The notes beneath the pieces are model-generated. The model was not told where the DNA came from. It did not search any database and saw only the letters and a program-made list of their open reading frames with translations. Positions 18,644-27,978 of a DNA stretch of 64,000 nt are shown here, piece after piece (positions within the stretch are counted from its first letter, which is position 1; every line of letters begins with the position of its first letter). This stretch comes from Alphaproteobacteria bacterium 46_93_T64. GTDB lineage: Bacteria > Pseudomonadota > Alphaproteobacteria > Sneathiellales > Sneathiellaceae. Position numbers and translations under genes: made by a program. The DNA lies in the NCBI GenBank assembly GCA_002163135.1, contig MAAN01000011.1:248001-312000 (forward strand), written 5' to 3'.

Positions 18644-20818
18644 GTGCTAGGCCGATTGAAAAAGTTAACTGATGTTTCCTGGAAATCTGTATACCGATCG
18701 GGCAACGACAACATACTTAATGATTTCTATAAACCTCTATTAAGTCATTGCAAGCAGTATGATAGAGCTGTGGGCTATTTTTCTTCAGAGTTATTTCTTC
18801 ACAATTTGGCCGGGATATCTTCTATCGTACAAAATAACGGGAAAATGAGGCTAGTGATTGGTCATCCGCTTTCCGAAATGGAATTTAGAGCAATTCATCA
18901 TGGCAATGAATTATCTAGAATGTTAGAAAAACTGAGCGATCGTTTGCTCGAAATAATTGAAGAAGTAAGAGGTAAGGCAGTTGATCGTTTCGAATTACTA
19001 GCTTGGTTAATTGCTGCCAATAAGCTTGAGATTAAGTTCGCATTGCGCCGGCAGGGCATGTACCACGAAAAAATCGGAATTGCGTATGACTCTGATGATA
19101 ATATTGTAGTATTTCAAGGTTCTGCAAACGAAACTTTTTATGCGATGAACGATTCCTATAATGCAGAATCTTTAATGGTTTTCCCGAGCTGGGAAAGTGA
19201 TGTATTCAAGAAATATGGTGAACCCTGTATCACAAGCTTCTTAGAGCTTTGGGAGGGGCGACAGAAGAACACAATAACTGTCGATGTTCCTTCAAACTTT
19301 TATTCAATGATTGCAAAACGATATTCATTGGACAACCCAGTAACACCGGAGTTTGAAGAGCAAGATGTTCCGCGCGCTGAATTATTTTTTGCTGAAACGA
19401 TTGTCACATCAGAACCCGGGGTTCCTAATGAAATTGGCGGAAGACAATTTGAATTATTCGATCACCAAAATAAGGCGATTTCAAACTGGTGGTCTAATAA
19501 TGCTCATAAAGGAATATTGAAGCTAGCAACAGGTGCGGGTAAGACAATAACTTCAATTTATGCTGCGGTAAAGATATTCGAAGCAAAAAAAGAGAAAGAA
19601 CAGCCCCTTTTCCTAATAATATCCGTTCCTTATGTTGAGCTTGCTAACCAGTGGATCGAGGATCTGAAAAACTTCAATATATTTCCACATAGATGTTTTG
19701 GTTCAAAGAGGAATTGGGTAGATAACTTAAAGAAGGATATTTTTTCCTTTCGAATGGAGGCAATTTCTTTTGTTGCGACTGTGGTCGTGAATAAGACACT
19801 AGGCACCGACGATTTTTCAAGATTAATTTGTGATATTGCGCCGGAAAATTTGATGTTTATCGGCGATGAATGTCACAATCACGGATCCTCAAGAATACAA
19901 CAGTATCTCCCCAATGCCGACTTCCGAATGGGTTTGTCGGCCACGCCCTATAGGAGCGACGATGATGAAGTCGACTCTCCTTTTCCCAACGACGCTAAGC
20001 TTCGCATAGAGAGCTATTATTCGGGAATAGCTTTTGAATATAGTCTATCAGACGCGATCAATGACCGAATATTGTGTGAGTATAAATATCATATTGTTCC
20101 TGTTTTCTTGACTGCAGAAGAACAAGAAGTCTTCGAAGAATTATCGACTGCAATATCGAAGATTATTGCCAAAAAATTCTCATCAAAACTCAATAAGATT
20201 GAGCAAGAAAATCTAACAATATTATGTAGCAAACGCTCCCGATTGTTAGGGACAGCAAGTAATAAGTTAGTAGAGCTCGGAAAACTTGTAAATACAATTG
20301 AGCCAGAACACAGAAACTTAAGTCTATTTTATTGTGGTGAAGGACGTGTATTTAACGCTGACGAAGTTGGAGACGACGAAAGGGTCGTAGAAAAGGTTTC
20401 GCAGGTACTCGGCAATAATGGTTGGAAAACGTCTCGTTTTACGAGTAATGAGAGCCCCGCTGAACGCAAATCTATCATGAGTTCTTTTAAAAGCAAGGGC
20501 ATCGATGCTCTAGTTTCAATGAAGGTATTAGATGAAGGTATTGATGTTCCTAGTTGCAATACTGCATTCATTCTAGCGAGCACGAAAAACCCAAGACAAT
20601 ACATACAGCGTCGGGGTCGCGTATTAAGACGGTCGTCGGGGAAAAAGTATGCAGTAATTTATGACTTCGTTGTTTTACCAATAGATGGGATAGATTCCGT
20701 TGCGGCAACAAAACTAAAAGAGTCTGAGATGGAAAGAGTAGAAGATTTTACTGCTCTTGCGATCAACAAGTATGAAATTGAAAATATTATCAACGAACTG
20801 GGTCTGAGAGATGTCTAA
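18644..20818 (+). CDS. DNA phosphorothioation system restriction enzyme: PLD nuclease plus superfamily 2 helicase
   Basis: A 724-residue fusion. The N-terminal half has a phospholipase-D-type nuclease motif (H141, K143, then GSAN at 159-162). The C-terminal half is a superfamily 2 helicase/translocase with Walker A ATGAGKT at 295-301, DECH at 408-411, SATPYR and a QYIQRRGRVLR motif VI near 640. This layout matches the family named PT system restriction enzyme (TIGR04095). It presumably discriminates phage DNA lacking PT marks. The start is a GTG at 18644; no earlier ATG is in frame. It overlaps the next ORF by 8 nt and heads a four-gene coupled operon ending at 23531. Confidence 0.8.
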   Translation: MLGRLKKLTDVSWKSVYRSGNDNILNDFYKPLLSHCKQYDRAVGYFSSELFLHNLAGISSIVQNNGKMRLVIGHPLSEMEFRAIHHGNELSRMLEKLSDRLLEIIEEVRGKAVDRFELLAWLIAANKLEIKFALRRQGMYHEKIGIAYDSDDNIVVFQGSANETFYAMNDSYNAESLMVFPSWESDVFKKYGEPCITSFLELWEGRQKNTITVDVPSNFYSMIAKRYSLDNPVTPEFEEQDVPRAELFFAETIVTSEPGVPNEIGGRQFELFDHQNKAISNWWSNNAHKGILKLATGAGKTITSIYAAVKIFEAKKEKEQPLFLIISVPYVELANQWIEDLKNFNIFPHRCFGSKRNWVDNLKKDIFSFRMEAISFVATVVVNKTLGTDDFSRLICDIAPENLMFIGDECHNHGSSRIQQYLPNADFRMGLSATPYRSDDDEVDSPFPNDAKLRIESYYSGIAFEYSLSDAINDRILCEYKYHIVPVFLTAEEQEVFEELSTAISKIIAKKFSSKLNKIEQENLTILCSKRSRLLGTASNKLVELGKLVNTIEPEHRNLSLFYCGEGRVFNADEVGDDERVVEKVSQVLGNNGWKTSRFTSNESPAERKSIMSSFKSKGIDALVSMKVLDEGIDVPSCNTAFILASTKNPRQYIQRRGRVLRRSSGKKYAVIYDFVVLPIDGIDSVAATKLKESEMERVEDFTALAINKYEIENIINELGLRDV

Positions 20819-20996
20819 TCAATTAAGAAGCCTTATCGCAGCGAAACAAGAGATTGAGCAGGAAGGTCCGTCTGGAATTATGAAAGCGGCGAGAGACATT
20901 ATTAGAATTGAGCGAAATTATTTTTATAGCGATCGAACGAGTAATAAAAAATTGAAAGAGATTAGGGACGTAATTCAAAATATTCGTATTGATTGA
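20811..20996 (+). CDS. Small basic protein between helicase and DndD-like genes
   Basis: A 61-residue charged, apparently all-helical protein with no signal peptide and no recognised family. Its ATG lies inside the end of the helicase gene (8-nt overlap), and its stop falls just before the SMC-like gene, so it is embedded in a coupled operon. Tight coupling and lack of internal stops support a real gene. DndE is a small subunit of similar position in Dnd systems, but I see no DndE motif, so no function is assigned. Confidence 0.6.
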   Translation: MSNQLRSLIAAKQEIEQEGPSGIMKAARDIIRIERNYFYSDRTSNKKLKEIRDVIQNIRID

Positions 20997-21019
20997 TATT
21001 CTTTAGGGCAACAATAATA

Positions 21020-23056
21020 ATGAAAATACTATCTGTAGAGCTTAAGAATTTTAGACAATTTTATGGGCGCCAAATCGTCCATTTTTCAACTGACGAAGAA
21101 AAAAACATAACTCTTATACACGCAGAAAATGGAGTGGGAAAGACCGCCTTTCTAAACGCGATCTTGTGGTGTTTTTATGCGAAAACTACAGACAATTTTT
21201 CAAATGCACAAAATTTGTTAAATGATTCAGCCGCAAATGAAGGACAAACTAGTTTGTTTGTTCAAATTGAATTTGAGGAAGATGGTCATATTTTTTCTGC
21301 AATAAGGACACTAAACGCAAAGACTAGGGACACCAAATTCGAAGTCTATAGGGTCGTAGATAACAATTACGAAATGGTAAAACCGGACCCGAATTTGTTT
21401 ATTAACAACATTATCCCAAAGGATATGGCCAATTACTTTTTTTTTCAAGGTGAAGGCGTCGGGTCTTTAGCTCAAGATGCTGGAGGTGGCCAGATTAAAA
21501 GAGCAGTTCGTGACATACTAGGGTTTAAAGTTGCTGAAGAGGCTAAAAACGATTTAGCCAAAATAAAAACCTCTTATCGGACAGAATTAAGGAAAGTTGA
21601 CAAAGCCGATGAAATTTCGTCAAAGGAAGACGAATTGTCAGACCATGAAAAAATTCTTAAGAACCAACAAAATGATTTGGAAGATAGAAATAAAGAACAA
21701 AATCTATATTCTGAACAAATCGCAGTTGCGAACAAATTTCTTGCAAACTCAAATCATGTAGTTGTTAAGCGCAAACATGCTGAGAGAAATGACATGGAGA
21801 TGCAACTCAAGGTTAGAAGAAAAGAATTAGCGGATGCGCATTCCAAAAAAATTAGGCTTATACGTGATTACTCATATGTTGCGTTTGCGAGTGAACTATC
21901 TCTTCAAGGGCTAGATTTTATTGATGAGGAAGAATTGAAGGGAAAATTGCCGGCGCCTTTGAATGTTCAGGTTGTAAAGGATATAGTAGAGCGAGAGGAG
22001 TGTCTTTGCGGTGCTCCCATTCACCCTGGAACTCAAGCATTTGAAAATATTCAAAAACTAACGAAAGATGCTGCAGATCCTGCGTTACTAAATAGAATAC
22101 ACAGTGCTCGCAGCCAGTTGACATTGGTCCAAGATAAATTAGGAAACGCTAAAGGCGATTTGACTGAAAATTACGGAGTCTGCGAACAAAAAGAAAAAGA
22201 AATTGCAGATCTTGAGCATAGAAAAGAAGCTATTTCAATAGAAATTGATGATGTTAATCTGGAAGATATTAGTCGCTTCAATAAGAATTTGCGTCTTGCA
22301 GAAAATAAAAAAATGGAAACCGTACGGGCGATGGCTCGGCTTGAAAGAGACATTGAAGAGACCGAAGGTAAAATTCAGTCCATTAGGGCGAGTTTGAGCC
22401 GAGTTTCGCATCTTGACCGCGACGTTAAAAATTTTAAGAGATTGATTGATACAACAGATCAAATACTTGAGACAATAAATGAAACACTTTCTTCTACTGA
22501 AGCACTGGTTCGAAGAGAATTGTACAAAAAAATAAACAGTTTTTTGGAGAAATTTGTGCGGCAAGATTACACTGCTGAAATAGATCCAGAAACTTACGCT
22601 ATTCAGTTGATCAATCGTGATGATAAGCCTGTTGGTGCGAGCGATGGTCAACGGCTAATTTTGAGTCTCACATTCATTTCCTCTTTGTTGGAAATAGCCC
22701 GTGAACGTAAAAAATTATCCAGTAATATTTTGACAGCTGGAGCGATTGCTCCATTTGTTATCGATGCCCCATTTGGTGTCTTGGACAATATGTATAAAGC
22801 AAACATAGCGGAAGTTATTCCTCAATCAGTGGGGCAAGTTATCTTCCTGCTATCATCTAGTCATTGGGAAGGATCTGTTGAGGAAAAGCTCAGAAAAAAG
22901 GTAGGGAAAGAATACAATTTGTTGCTCGAAGTAGCATCCCCTCAAAATGGCAGAGAGGCAAACATCATTAGAATAGAAGGAACAGACTATCAGACGGCTG
23001 TATATGATGCAGAGAAGGATAGAACAATTATACAGGAGGTCGGCAATTATGTCTGA
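21020..23056 (+). CDS. DndD-like SMC/Rad50-family ATPase
   Basis: About 678 residues from the ATG at 21020. An upstream in-frame start at 20993 would add nine residues, but the SMC fold begins at MKILSVELKNF. Walker A AENGVGKT is at 35-42. Two coiled-coil arms flank a central 'CLCGAPIHPG' that may be a zinc hook. A degenerate signature 'GASDGQRLILSL' and Walker B 'PFVIDAPFGVLDN' are near the C-terminus. This matches the DndD family of PT proteins. In its position between a PT restriction helicase and PT-associated protein 4, it more likely serves restriction or sensing than sulfur insertion. It overlaps the next gene by 8 nt. Confidence 0.8.
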   Translation: MKILSVELKNFRQFYGRQIVHFSTDEEKNITLIHAENGVGKTAFLNAILWCFYAKTTDNFSNAQNLLNDSAANEGQTSLFVQIEFEEDGHIFSAIRTLNAKTRDTKFEVYRVVDNNYEMVKPDPNLFINNIIPKDMANYFFFQGEGVGSLAQDAGGGQIKRAVRDILGFKVAEEAKNDLAKIKTSYRTELRKVDKADEISSKEDELSDHEKILKNQQNDLEDRNKEQNLYSEQIAVANKFLANSNHVVVKRKHAERNDMEMQLKVRRKELADAHSKKIRLIRDYSYVAFASELSLQGLDFIDEEELKGKLPAPLNVQVVKDIVEREECLCGAPIHPGTQAFENIQKLTKDAADPALLNRIHSARSQLTLVQDKLGNAKGDLTENYGVCEQKEKEIADLEHRKEAISIEIDDVNLEDISRFNKNLRLAENKKMETVRAMARLERDIEETEGKIQSIRASLSRVSHLDRDVKNFKRLIDTTDQILETINETLSSTEALVRRELYKKINSFLEKFVRQDYTAEIDPETYAIQLINRDDKPVGASDGQRLILSLTFISSLLEIARERKKLSSNILTAGAIAPFVIDAPFGVLDNMYKANIAEVIPQSVGQVIFLLSSSHWEGSVEEKLRKKVGKEYNLLLEVASPQNGREANIIRIEGTDYQTAVYDAEKDRTIIQEVGNYV

Positions 23057-23531
23057 AGCGTCGAATGAAATAAATTGGCGGACAATTAATATCCGGCGCG
23101 ATCGAAAGTATAATTCTTTAGTGGAACGCTTAAGTACCGCTGATTCCAAAGGGATATTTCGTTTTCATAAAGATTTGATGCTTTTTGCAGCCATGATTGG
23201 ATACTCTGAGAAAAGGAGTTCTCCCGTTTCTGGTGATAATGTCGGAATAACTTTGAATACATATTCTTCCGATAACAAAGACGCATTCATATACTTACTC
23301 GCGTTGATGCAAAATAAAAATGCAATCTGCTTGAAAGATGAAAATTTGCTTGAAAGCGTAAAAGTGTTTGAAGGATATTGCAATTCAGGATTGGGGACAA
23401 TTCAACATTGGCTAGATGACAATCCAGCAGACCCTTCGGGAACAGATACTTTGCTTGAGAAGATTTATGAACGGCTTTGCCTCAATGGCAAAACAGATGT
23501 AAATAATGATAGTTTAGAACCAAATTTTTGA
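23049..23531 (+). CDS. DNA phosphorothioation-associated protein 4
   Basis: 160 residues from the ATG at 23049, which has a strong AGGAGGT site at 23034-23040. An upstream in-frame start at 23004 lies inside the previous gene and lacks such a site. The segment 'FRFHKDLMLFAAMIGYSEKR' corresponds to the conserved core of PT-associated protein 4 (TIGR04062), a family found only beside PT restriction genes. The function is unknown; it may be a small regulatory partner of the DndD-like ATPase. The stop overlaps the start of a tiny downstream ORF (TGATG). Confidence 0.7.
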   Translation: MSEASNEINWRTINIRRDRKYNSLVERLSTADSKGIFRFHKDLMLFAAMIGYSEKRSSPVSGDNVGITLNTYSSDNKDAFIYLLALMQNKNAICLKDENLLESVKVFEGYCNSGLGTIQHWLDDNPADPSGTDTLLEKIYERLCLNGKTDVNNDSLEPNF

Positions 23532-23641
23532 TGCCGAGGGTCAAGCATCACCAGTTGAATTGGGTAATTGTTCTTACACTAATTGCAGGTTGCAAATTTG
23601 GTCATGCATTATTAATATTGTCGGATTGGGTGGAGGCCTAG
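23531..23641 (+). CDS. Possible 36-residue microprotein with lipobox
   Basis: An ATG overlapping the previous stop codon (TGATG at 23529-23533) opens a 36-codon frame. It encodes a basic start, a hydrophobic stretch and a lipobox-like LIAGC at 17-21. Stop-start overlap favours translation by re-initiation. The product could be a tiny membrane-anchored lipopeptide. Chance is a real alternative at this size, and no family is known to me. Confidence 0.3.
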   Translation: MPRVKHHQLNWVIVLTLIAGCKFGHALLILSDWVEA

Positions 23642-23845
23642 TTTTCAATTTCTAACGATATTTTTTATACGGAAATGGTTTTTCAGCAAATCGATCTTTT
23701 AGGATCGTCTCTCGGAGATAATTAGACGGATTACCCATGATAGACTTAATCCGGTTTCATCGGGTGATTAGTAAAAGGGGTGTGCCAAATTCTGTTGGAC
23801 TCCTTGTTTTTGACAGAACATAGGTTGGATAGTGAATTAAATACA

Positions 23846-24499
23846 ATGCAGCATGAGTGGCAGGATATTTCATCAGTCCCCGAAAAGCCCGGGGTGTATG
23901 CGTGGTACTATCGTCCTGAAATTACTAATTCGGATTTAGATAGAATCATAACAAAGGTTGCTTCCTTGACTGACAAAAAGGATCGATCAAGAGCTGTTGC
24001 GGTAGTGACGGAGTTTCTTGATAGCTTTCTTTTCAACTCTTTTCGAGAAAGTTCATATAGGGTTGCTGTTAAAGGTGCTCTGAAACCTCAATATGAAGGC
24101 AGTTTAAAGCACGTTTCCCAAATTTCCACGTCTTTGGCGGAAAGGCTTGCCGCCGCCCCAGAGCGATTTAGGAAAATAAAAGAGGTGGTTGAGGCTTCTG
24201 CGCCGGAGTTTACAAGCCCACTTTATATAGGGATGTCAAGTAATCTCCGGCGGCGGCTAAGTAATCATAGGAGATTAATCGAAAAGTATCGATTGAGGAA
24301 TGACATGACTTCCAGTCTGGACCTGAAGGAGGAAAATGCCTCCCGAGATAAAAATTTTGCGATGCAGGTTGTTCGAAGAAAAATGGCGCCAACAAGGTTA
24401 TTTGTTGTTACGCATGTTATCGAATGTGATGAGCAAGAATATAAAGATGTTGAAAATATCCTAAATAGAATAAATTATCCGTTGCTTGGGAGAAATTAG
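23846..24499 (+). CDS. GIY-YIG family nuclease
   Basis: 217 residues from the ATG at 23846. A GTG at 23780 would add 22 residues but has no properly spaced ribosome site. The GIY half is PGVYAWYY near the start. A helical insertion of about 95 residues follows, then the YIG half LYIGMSSNLRRRLSNH with the catalytic Arg. The C-terminal 'ENILNRINYPLLGRN' carries the Glu and Asn expected of a GIY-YIG active site. It would nick or cut DNA. Its stop TAG directly abuts the ATG of the DGQHR gene, giving strict coupling, so the two probably work as a pair within the PT island. Confidence 0.75.
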   Translation: MQHEWQDISSVPEKPGVYAWYYRPEITNSDLDRIITKVASLTDKKDRSRAVAVVTEFLDSFLFNSFRESSYRVAVKGALKPQYEGSLKHVSQISTSLAERLAAAPERFRKIKEVVEASAPEFTSPLYIGMSSNLRRRLSNHRRLIEKYRLRNDMTSSLDLKEENASRDKNFAMQVVRRKMAPTRLFVVTHVIECDEQEYKDVENILNRINYPLLGRN

Positions 24500-26800
24500 A
24501 TGCTGAGGCCAAGAACATCAAGTTCGCTTAATCTTACCCTTGAAGGGTCAGTTGGCTCATTTAATATTGGGACTGGAAAAGTCGGACAGAACTCACTTGA
24601 AGTCAGGTATTTTTTGACTCACATGGGTCTCGACTTTACCATGGGCTCTAGTGAAGAATTGTTGAAGCATCTTGCTCCAGTACGTGAAATGTTTGATTTT
24701 GAGGAGCTTGATTTTGATGAAATCATGCAGCGTGACATAGATGATTCTAGAGTTTCAGGTGAACTGATTCCCTATTTATTAGATGCGAATTCTCATGATC
24801 TCGTAAAGCTATTTCCTCCAATTGTGGTTGTAGTACTACCTACACTTGAAGGCACAAATAAACCCGCTAACCTGTATCCGAGTGTCGAGAATTTCGAGCG
24901 TCCACCAGAAGGTGAGATAGCAGAAACAACTCAATTGCTTCGATCGGGGTCTATTGGGGCTGAAGTTTTCCAGTTTGAGCAACCTATTGTAGACGGACGG
25001 ACTCTCAAACATGATCTTGTTCGGCTTAAGCTCAATACCAATAAGGCGAAATTAGTTATCGTTGATGGCCAACATCGGGCAATGGCTCTTTTAGCTTTGT
25101 ATAGGAATCTTAAAGATGATTGGTCAGATGCTAAGCGTTCTCCATTTAAGGAATATTATGAAGAGTGGACGCCTGCGCATATTGAAGAATTCAATCTTAC
25201 CGAAATCAATCTTCCAGTTATGTTTTGCACATTTCCCCAAATATGTGAAGGTTATAAGGGGGATTTGGATTTAAAACAGGCTGCACGAGCAATTTTTTTG
25301 ACGCTGAACAAGACTGCTCGAAGGGTTTCAAATTCACGAAACATACTGTTGGACGACAGTGATCTGGTAGCTGTTTTGTTACGCAGAAGCCTTTCCGAAA
25401 TTAAAAAAAAGCATCTCCATTCAAAATATTCCCTAAGGATTTACAATGTAGAGCTGGATCAAACAGATAACCGATTAAAGATTCTGAGCCCAATTGCAAT
25501 TACAGGTGTCAACCATGTCTACTATATTACTGAACATCTATTGTTGAACGGTGGGGATAATAATGTAAATGGGGCTAAGCCTAGGTCAGGCAATTTTTCT
25601 AATCGTACAGACCTAAATGCACATGGTGCTATGGATAGGCTTACAGGAAGGGACCTGCTCGGAGCGGAGCTTGCCGAGAGCACAACTAGGGTCAACTTTA
25701 CCAAAGATGCAATTAATAAATTGGGGCCAATATTTGATGAAAAATATGGAAAATATATTATTTCAGCTTTTGAAAAATTTGCTCCTTACGAAATTCATAA
25801 CCAGGCAGTCCTTGAGCTAGATCAACTTTTAGATACAAACGGCGACCGAAGATTACGCCCGATTTTGTTTGAAGGTCAAGGTATCGCACGAGTTTTTGAA
25901 GACCACAGAACTAACTTGAAACAAAAAATTAGAGACGGTGAATTTAGGACGGATGCTCCTCAAATAAAAGCGCTTTCCAGAAAACTGGATAGTACAGCGC
26001 AAAGAATTTCCGATTCACTTCTAGTATTTAGAAAACAAAGAACTGAGAACTACATAGTTGAGGTAGCAGAAAAAAATAAACTAAAAAAAGACGGGGAATG
26101 GCACCCGAAATTGATCATTTTATTCAACGAATTGTACGATAATGTCTTTACGACTGTTGCGTTTGAAGCCGCATTAGTTTGTAGTTTTTTTGGAGAACTT
26201 GAACGTGCAAATAAGTACTTAAAAACAGAGAAAAAAGCAGAACTAGACACAAACGAGTGTTTTGATGAGTACATCAAACAGTTGAACGCATATTTTATAC
26301 CAAAAACAGTGTCGAAGTTTAAAAGGCTTGTTCGACTTTTTGTAGGTGATTTTGTCGGAGAAATTTCTGATTGGAAGATTTCAAAATCACCGCACACTTT
26401 TCGATCTGTTGTGTTCCGTGGGGAAATGCAGCCAAATCAGTGGCCCAAATATAAGTACCTATTGTTGGAACTCTGGAAACCGTCGAATGAGTCTCTTGCT
26501 AAGTTAGTTTCTGAGCAACGAGAAATCTGTCGGTTACAAGTTTTTACGAGCCTATATGAAAGTAATAGAGCGGATTTTGCGAAAGAGAATTCTATGCACG
26601 AGGATACACTTGAAAAGGAGCAGCGTACTAAAATATTTGATACCACATATGCTGCTTTTAAAGAATTCATGAAAATTGTAGATAGGCATTCGGATATTCC
26701 AGGAAAAGCAGAGATGCATAAGGTTATAGAAGGCGCTTCTGAAGATGCGGGGGCTGTAGAAGCTGAAGGCGAAAGTTGGGAGTCTGCAGACGAGGAGTAG
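24500..26800 (+). CDS. DGQHR-domain protein (DndB-like), 766 residues
   Basis: The DGQHR motif is at 189-193 within 'KLVIVDGQHRAMALLAL'. It is followed by an NKTARRVS segment, the second conserved block of DndB/DGQHR proteins. DndB is a regulator in Dnd systems, and a similar DGQQR motif in DUF262 proteins such as SspE is linked to PT sensing and NTP hydrolysis. At 766 residues this protein is about twice DndB length; the C-terminal half is unrecognised and ends in an acidic tail. Directly coupled to the upstream GIY-YIG gene, it may sense PT DNA and gate the nuclease (inference). Confidence 0.72.
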   Translation: MLRPRTSSSLNLTLEGSVGSFNIGTGKVGQNSLEVRYFLTHMGLDFTMGSSEELLKHLAPVREMFDFEELDFDEIMQRDIDDSRVSGELIPYLLDANSHDLVKLFPPIVVVVLPTLEGTNKPANLYPSVENFERPPEGEIAETTQLLRSGSIGAEVFQFEQPIVDGRTLKHDLVRLKLNTNKAKLVIVDGQHRAMALLALYRNLKDDWSDAKRSPFKEYYEEWTPAHIEEFNLTEINLPVMFCTFPQICEGYKGDLDLKQAARAIFLTLNKTARRVSNSRNILLDDSDLVAVLLRRSLSEIKKKHLHSKYSLRIYNVELDQTDNRLKILSPIAITGVNHVYYITEHLLLNGGDNNVNGAKPRSGNFSNRTDLNAHGAMDRLTGRDLLGAELAESTTRVNFTKDAINKLGPIFDEKYGKYIISAFEKFAPYEIHNQAVLELDQLLDTNGDRRLRPILFEGQGIARVFEDHRTNLKQKIRDGEFRTDAPQIKALSRKLDSTAQRISDSLLVFRKQRTENYIVEVAEKNKLKKDGEWHPKLIILFNELYDNVFTTVAFEAALVCSFFGELERANKYLKTEKKAELDTNECFDEYIKQLNAYFIPKTVSKFKRLVRLFVGDFVGEISDWKISKSPHTFRSVVFRGEMQPNQWPKYKYLLLELWKPSNESLAKLVSEQREICRLQVFTSLYESNRADFAKENSMHEDTLEKEQRTKIFDTTYAAFKEFMKIVDRHSDIPGKAEMHKVIEGASEDAGAVEAEGESWESADEE

Positions 26801-27257
26801 GTGTTATTATCGAGATTGCTAAATGAAATACCTCTAACCAACCATTCATCGTGAATGGTGCGATTGTAGTGCTCGATTTGCAAGTTCTGCTGCAGTTTTT
26901 TGGGCTAGATATTTCCGATATGGATGTCCCTAGTCATGAACGTCCCATTGGTATATTCCGAACCGCATCACCTTTAGAGGACAGGAATGTGGGGCGTTAG
27001 CAATGACTGATAATAAACGACGCCTCAACAAACCCTTTTTGGCCAGTTAATCTCTACGGCATATTCTTGCTGTGCGGTAGAAAGCGTGTGAATACGCTCG
27101 ATGATTTTTTTGCGCTGATCAATCCCGCTTTGGTGAGCGCCCCTTCTAAAAAATCTTTTCCAATGTCAATTCAGCAATTTTGGCGCGAGAAGTTTTGGCC
27201 GGATCAAATACATCCGAAGTCCCCCATTATAATCCAGCCTCAAAATATGATGGTTGT
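26801..27257. other. Non-coding stretch at the right end of the PT island
   Basis: I find no frame with recognisable protein character here. Short open frames lack ribosome sites and look like chance. Together with the Sel1 fragments to 27637 and the unassigned bases to 27978, this forms about 1.2 kb of decayed sequence separating the PT operon from the integrative-element backbone. Confidence 0.4.
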
Positions 27258-27574
27258 TCAGTTTTGGTGTTTGGCTAGGCCTTCTCGCGCTATATTCTGT
27301 GCTTCTACAATTTTGTAGTGGGTCATTTTACCAGCGACAATATCACGATTTTTTGGCGCAAACTCAACACCATTTGTCACCGCTATATTGTACCAGATAT
27401 GTGCCTTTTTTTATTCGTCACTACGCCTTCACCGTTAGACTACATTCAGCCAAGATGATATTGAGATGTTGAACTAACATTTGCCGCCGCTTGACTAAAC
27501 CATTTTAAAGTTTGTTCGAAGCTCTGCAATACACCTTCACCATTTTCATCCATGTGAGAAAAATTAAACTGAGC
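27258..27574 (-). pseudogene. Sel1-repeat protein pseudogene
   Basis: Reading the minus strand from 27574 gives a clear Sel1-like repeat (NGEGVLQSFEQTLKWFSQAA, then HLG). Two in-frame stops, at the positions expected for Trp and Tyr, follow, and then a second repeat start 'SNGEGV'. In another frame, ending at the TGA at 27258-27260, is a typical Sel1-protein C-terminus (NRDIVAGKMT, then AREGLAKH). Stops plus a frameshift show decay. Sel1 proteins are solenoid adaptors; this one is dead. Confidence 0.6.
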
Positions 27575-27580
27575 GGGTAA

Positions 27581-27637
27581 ATTTCAGAAGCCTGGAATTT
27601 GGCGCGGGAATGGATGGCCAAGCACAAATTCAAGTAA
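27581..27637 (+). pseudogene. Sel1-protein C-terminal fragment, opposite strand
   Basis: The plus strand encodes ISEAWNLAREWMAKHKFK and a stop at 27635-27637. This is the same C-terminal signature as the minus-strand pseudogene (AREW/G-x-AKH) but in the opposite orientation and only 7 nt away. Its upstream frame is closed by a stop at 27578-27580. It is a scar of a second gene copy or an inversion. Confidence 0.45.
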
Positions 27638-27978
27638 TTTCAAAGCTTTCTGAGAATGACTTTTTTGTTAAGCCGAAGGTTTAAAGTTGACCTACTGGGG
27701 CATTCCAAAAGACTGGTAGGGGCCTGCAAAAGATTGTGCAATAGTTCTTGGTATTTCTCACAATTCCAATAAGGCGAGAATTCGGCCGGTGTCAGCCCCC
27801 CCCATGCGGCATTGTTGGATGTGGTGAGCAATGCGGTGGCAGTGGTCGGCGGTATTTGGAAAATAATCAACAAATATCAAAGAGACAGTTTGCCTATGAA
27901 TGCAGCTCTTCAAGAGCCGATGATAGAGCATTCGTTTTTCGAACTAAATATCTAAAGCTATAAGAATGAGGGAGATTA

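Noticed and set aside
27067-27318. 83-residue plus-strand ORF
   Set aside because: No ribosome site, and it overlaps the minus-strand Sel1 pseudogene; the reverse strand explains part of the sequence better.
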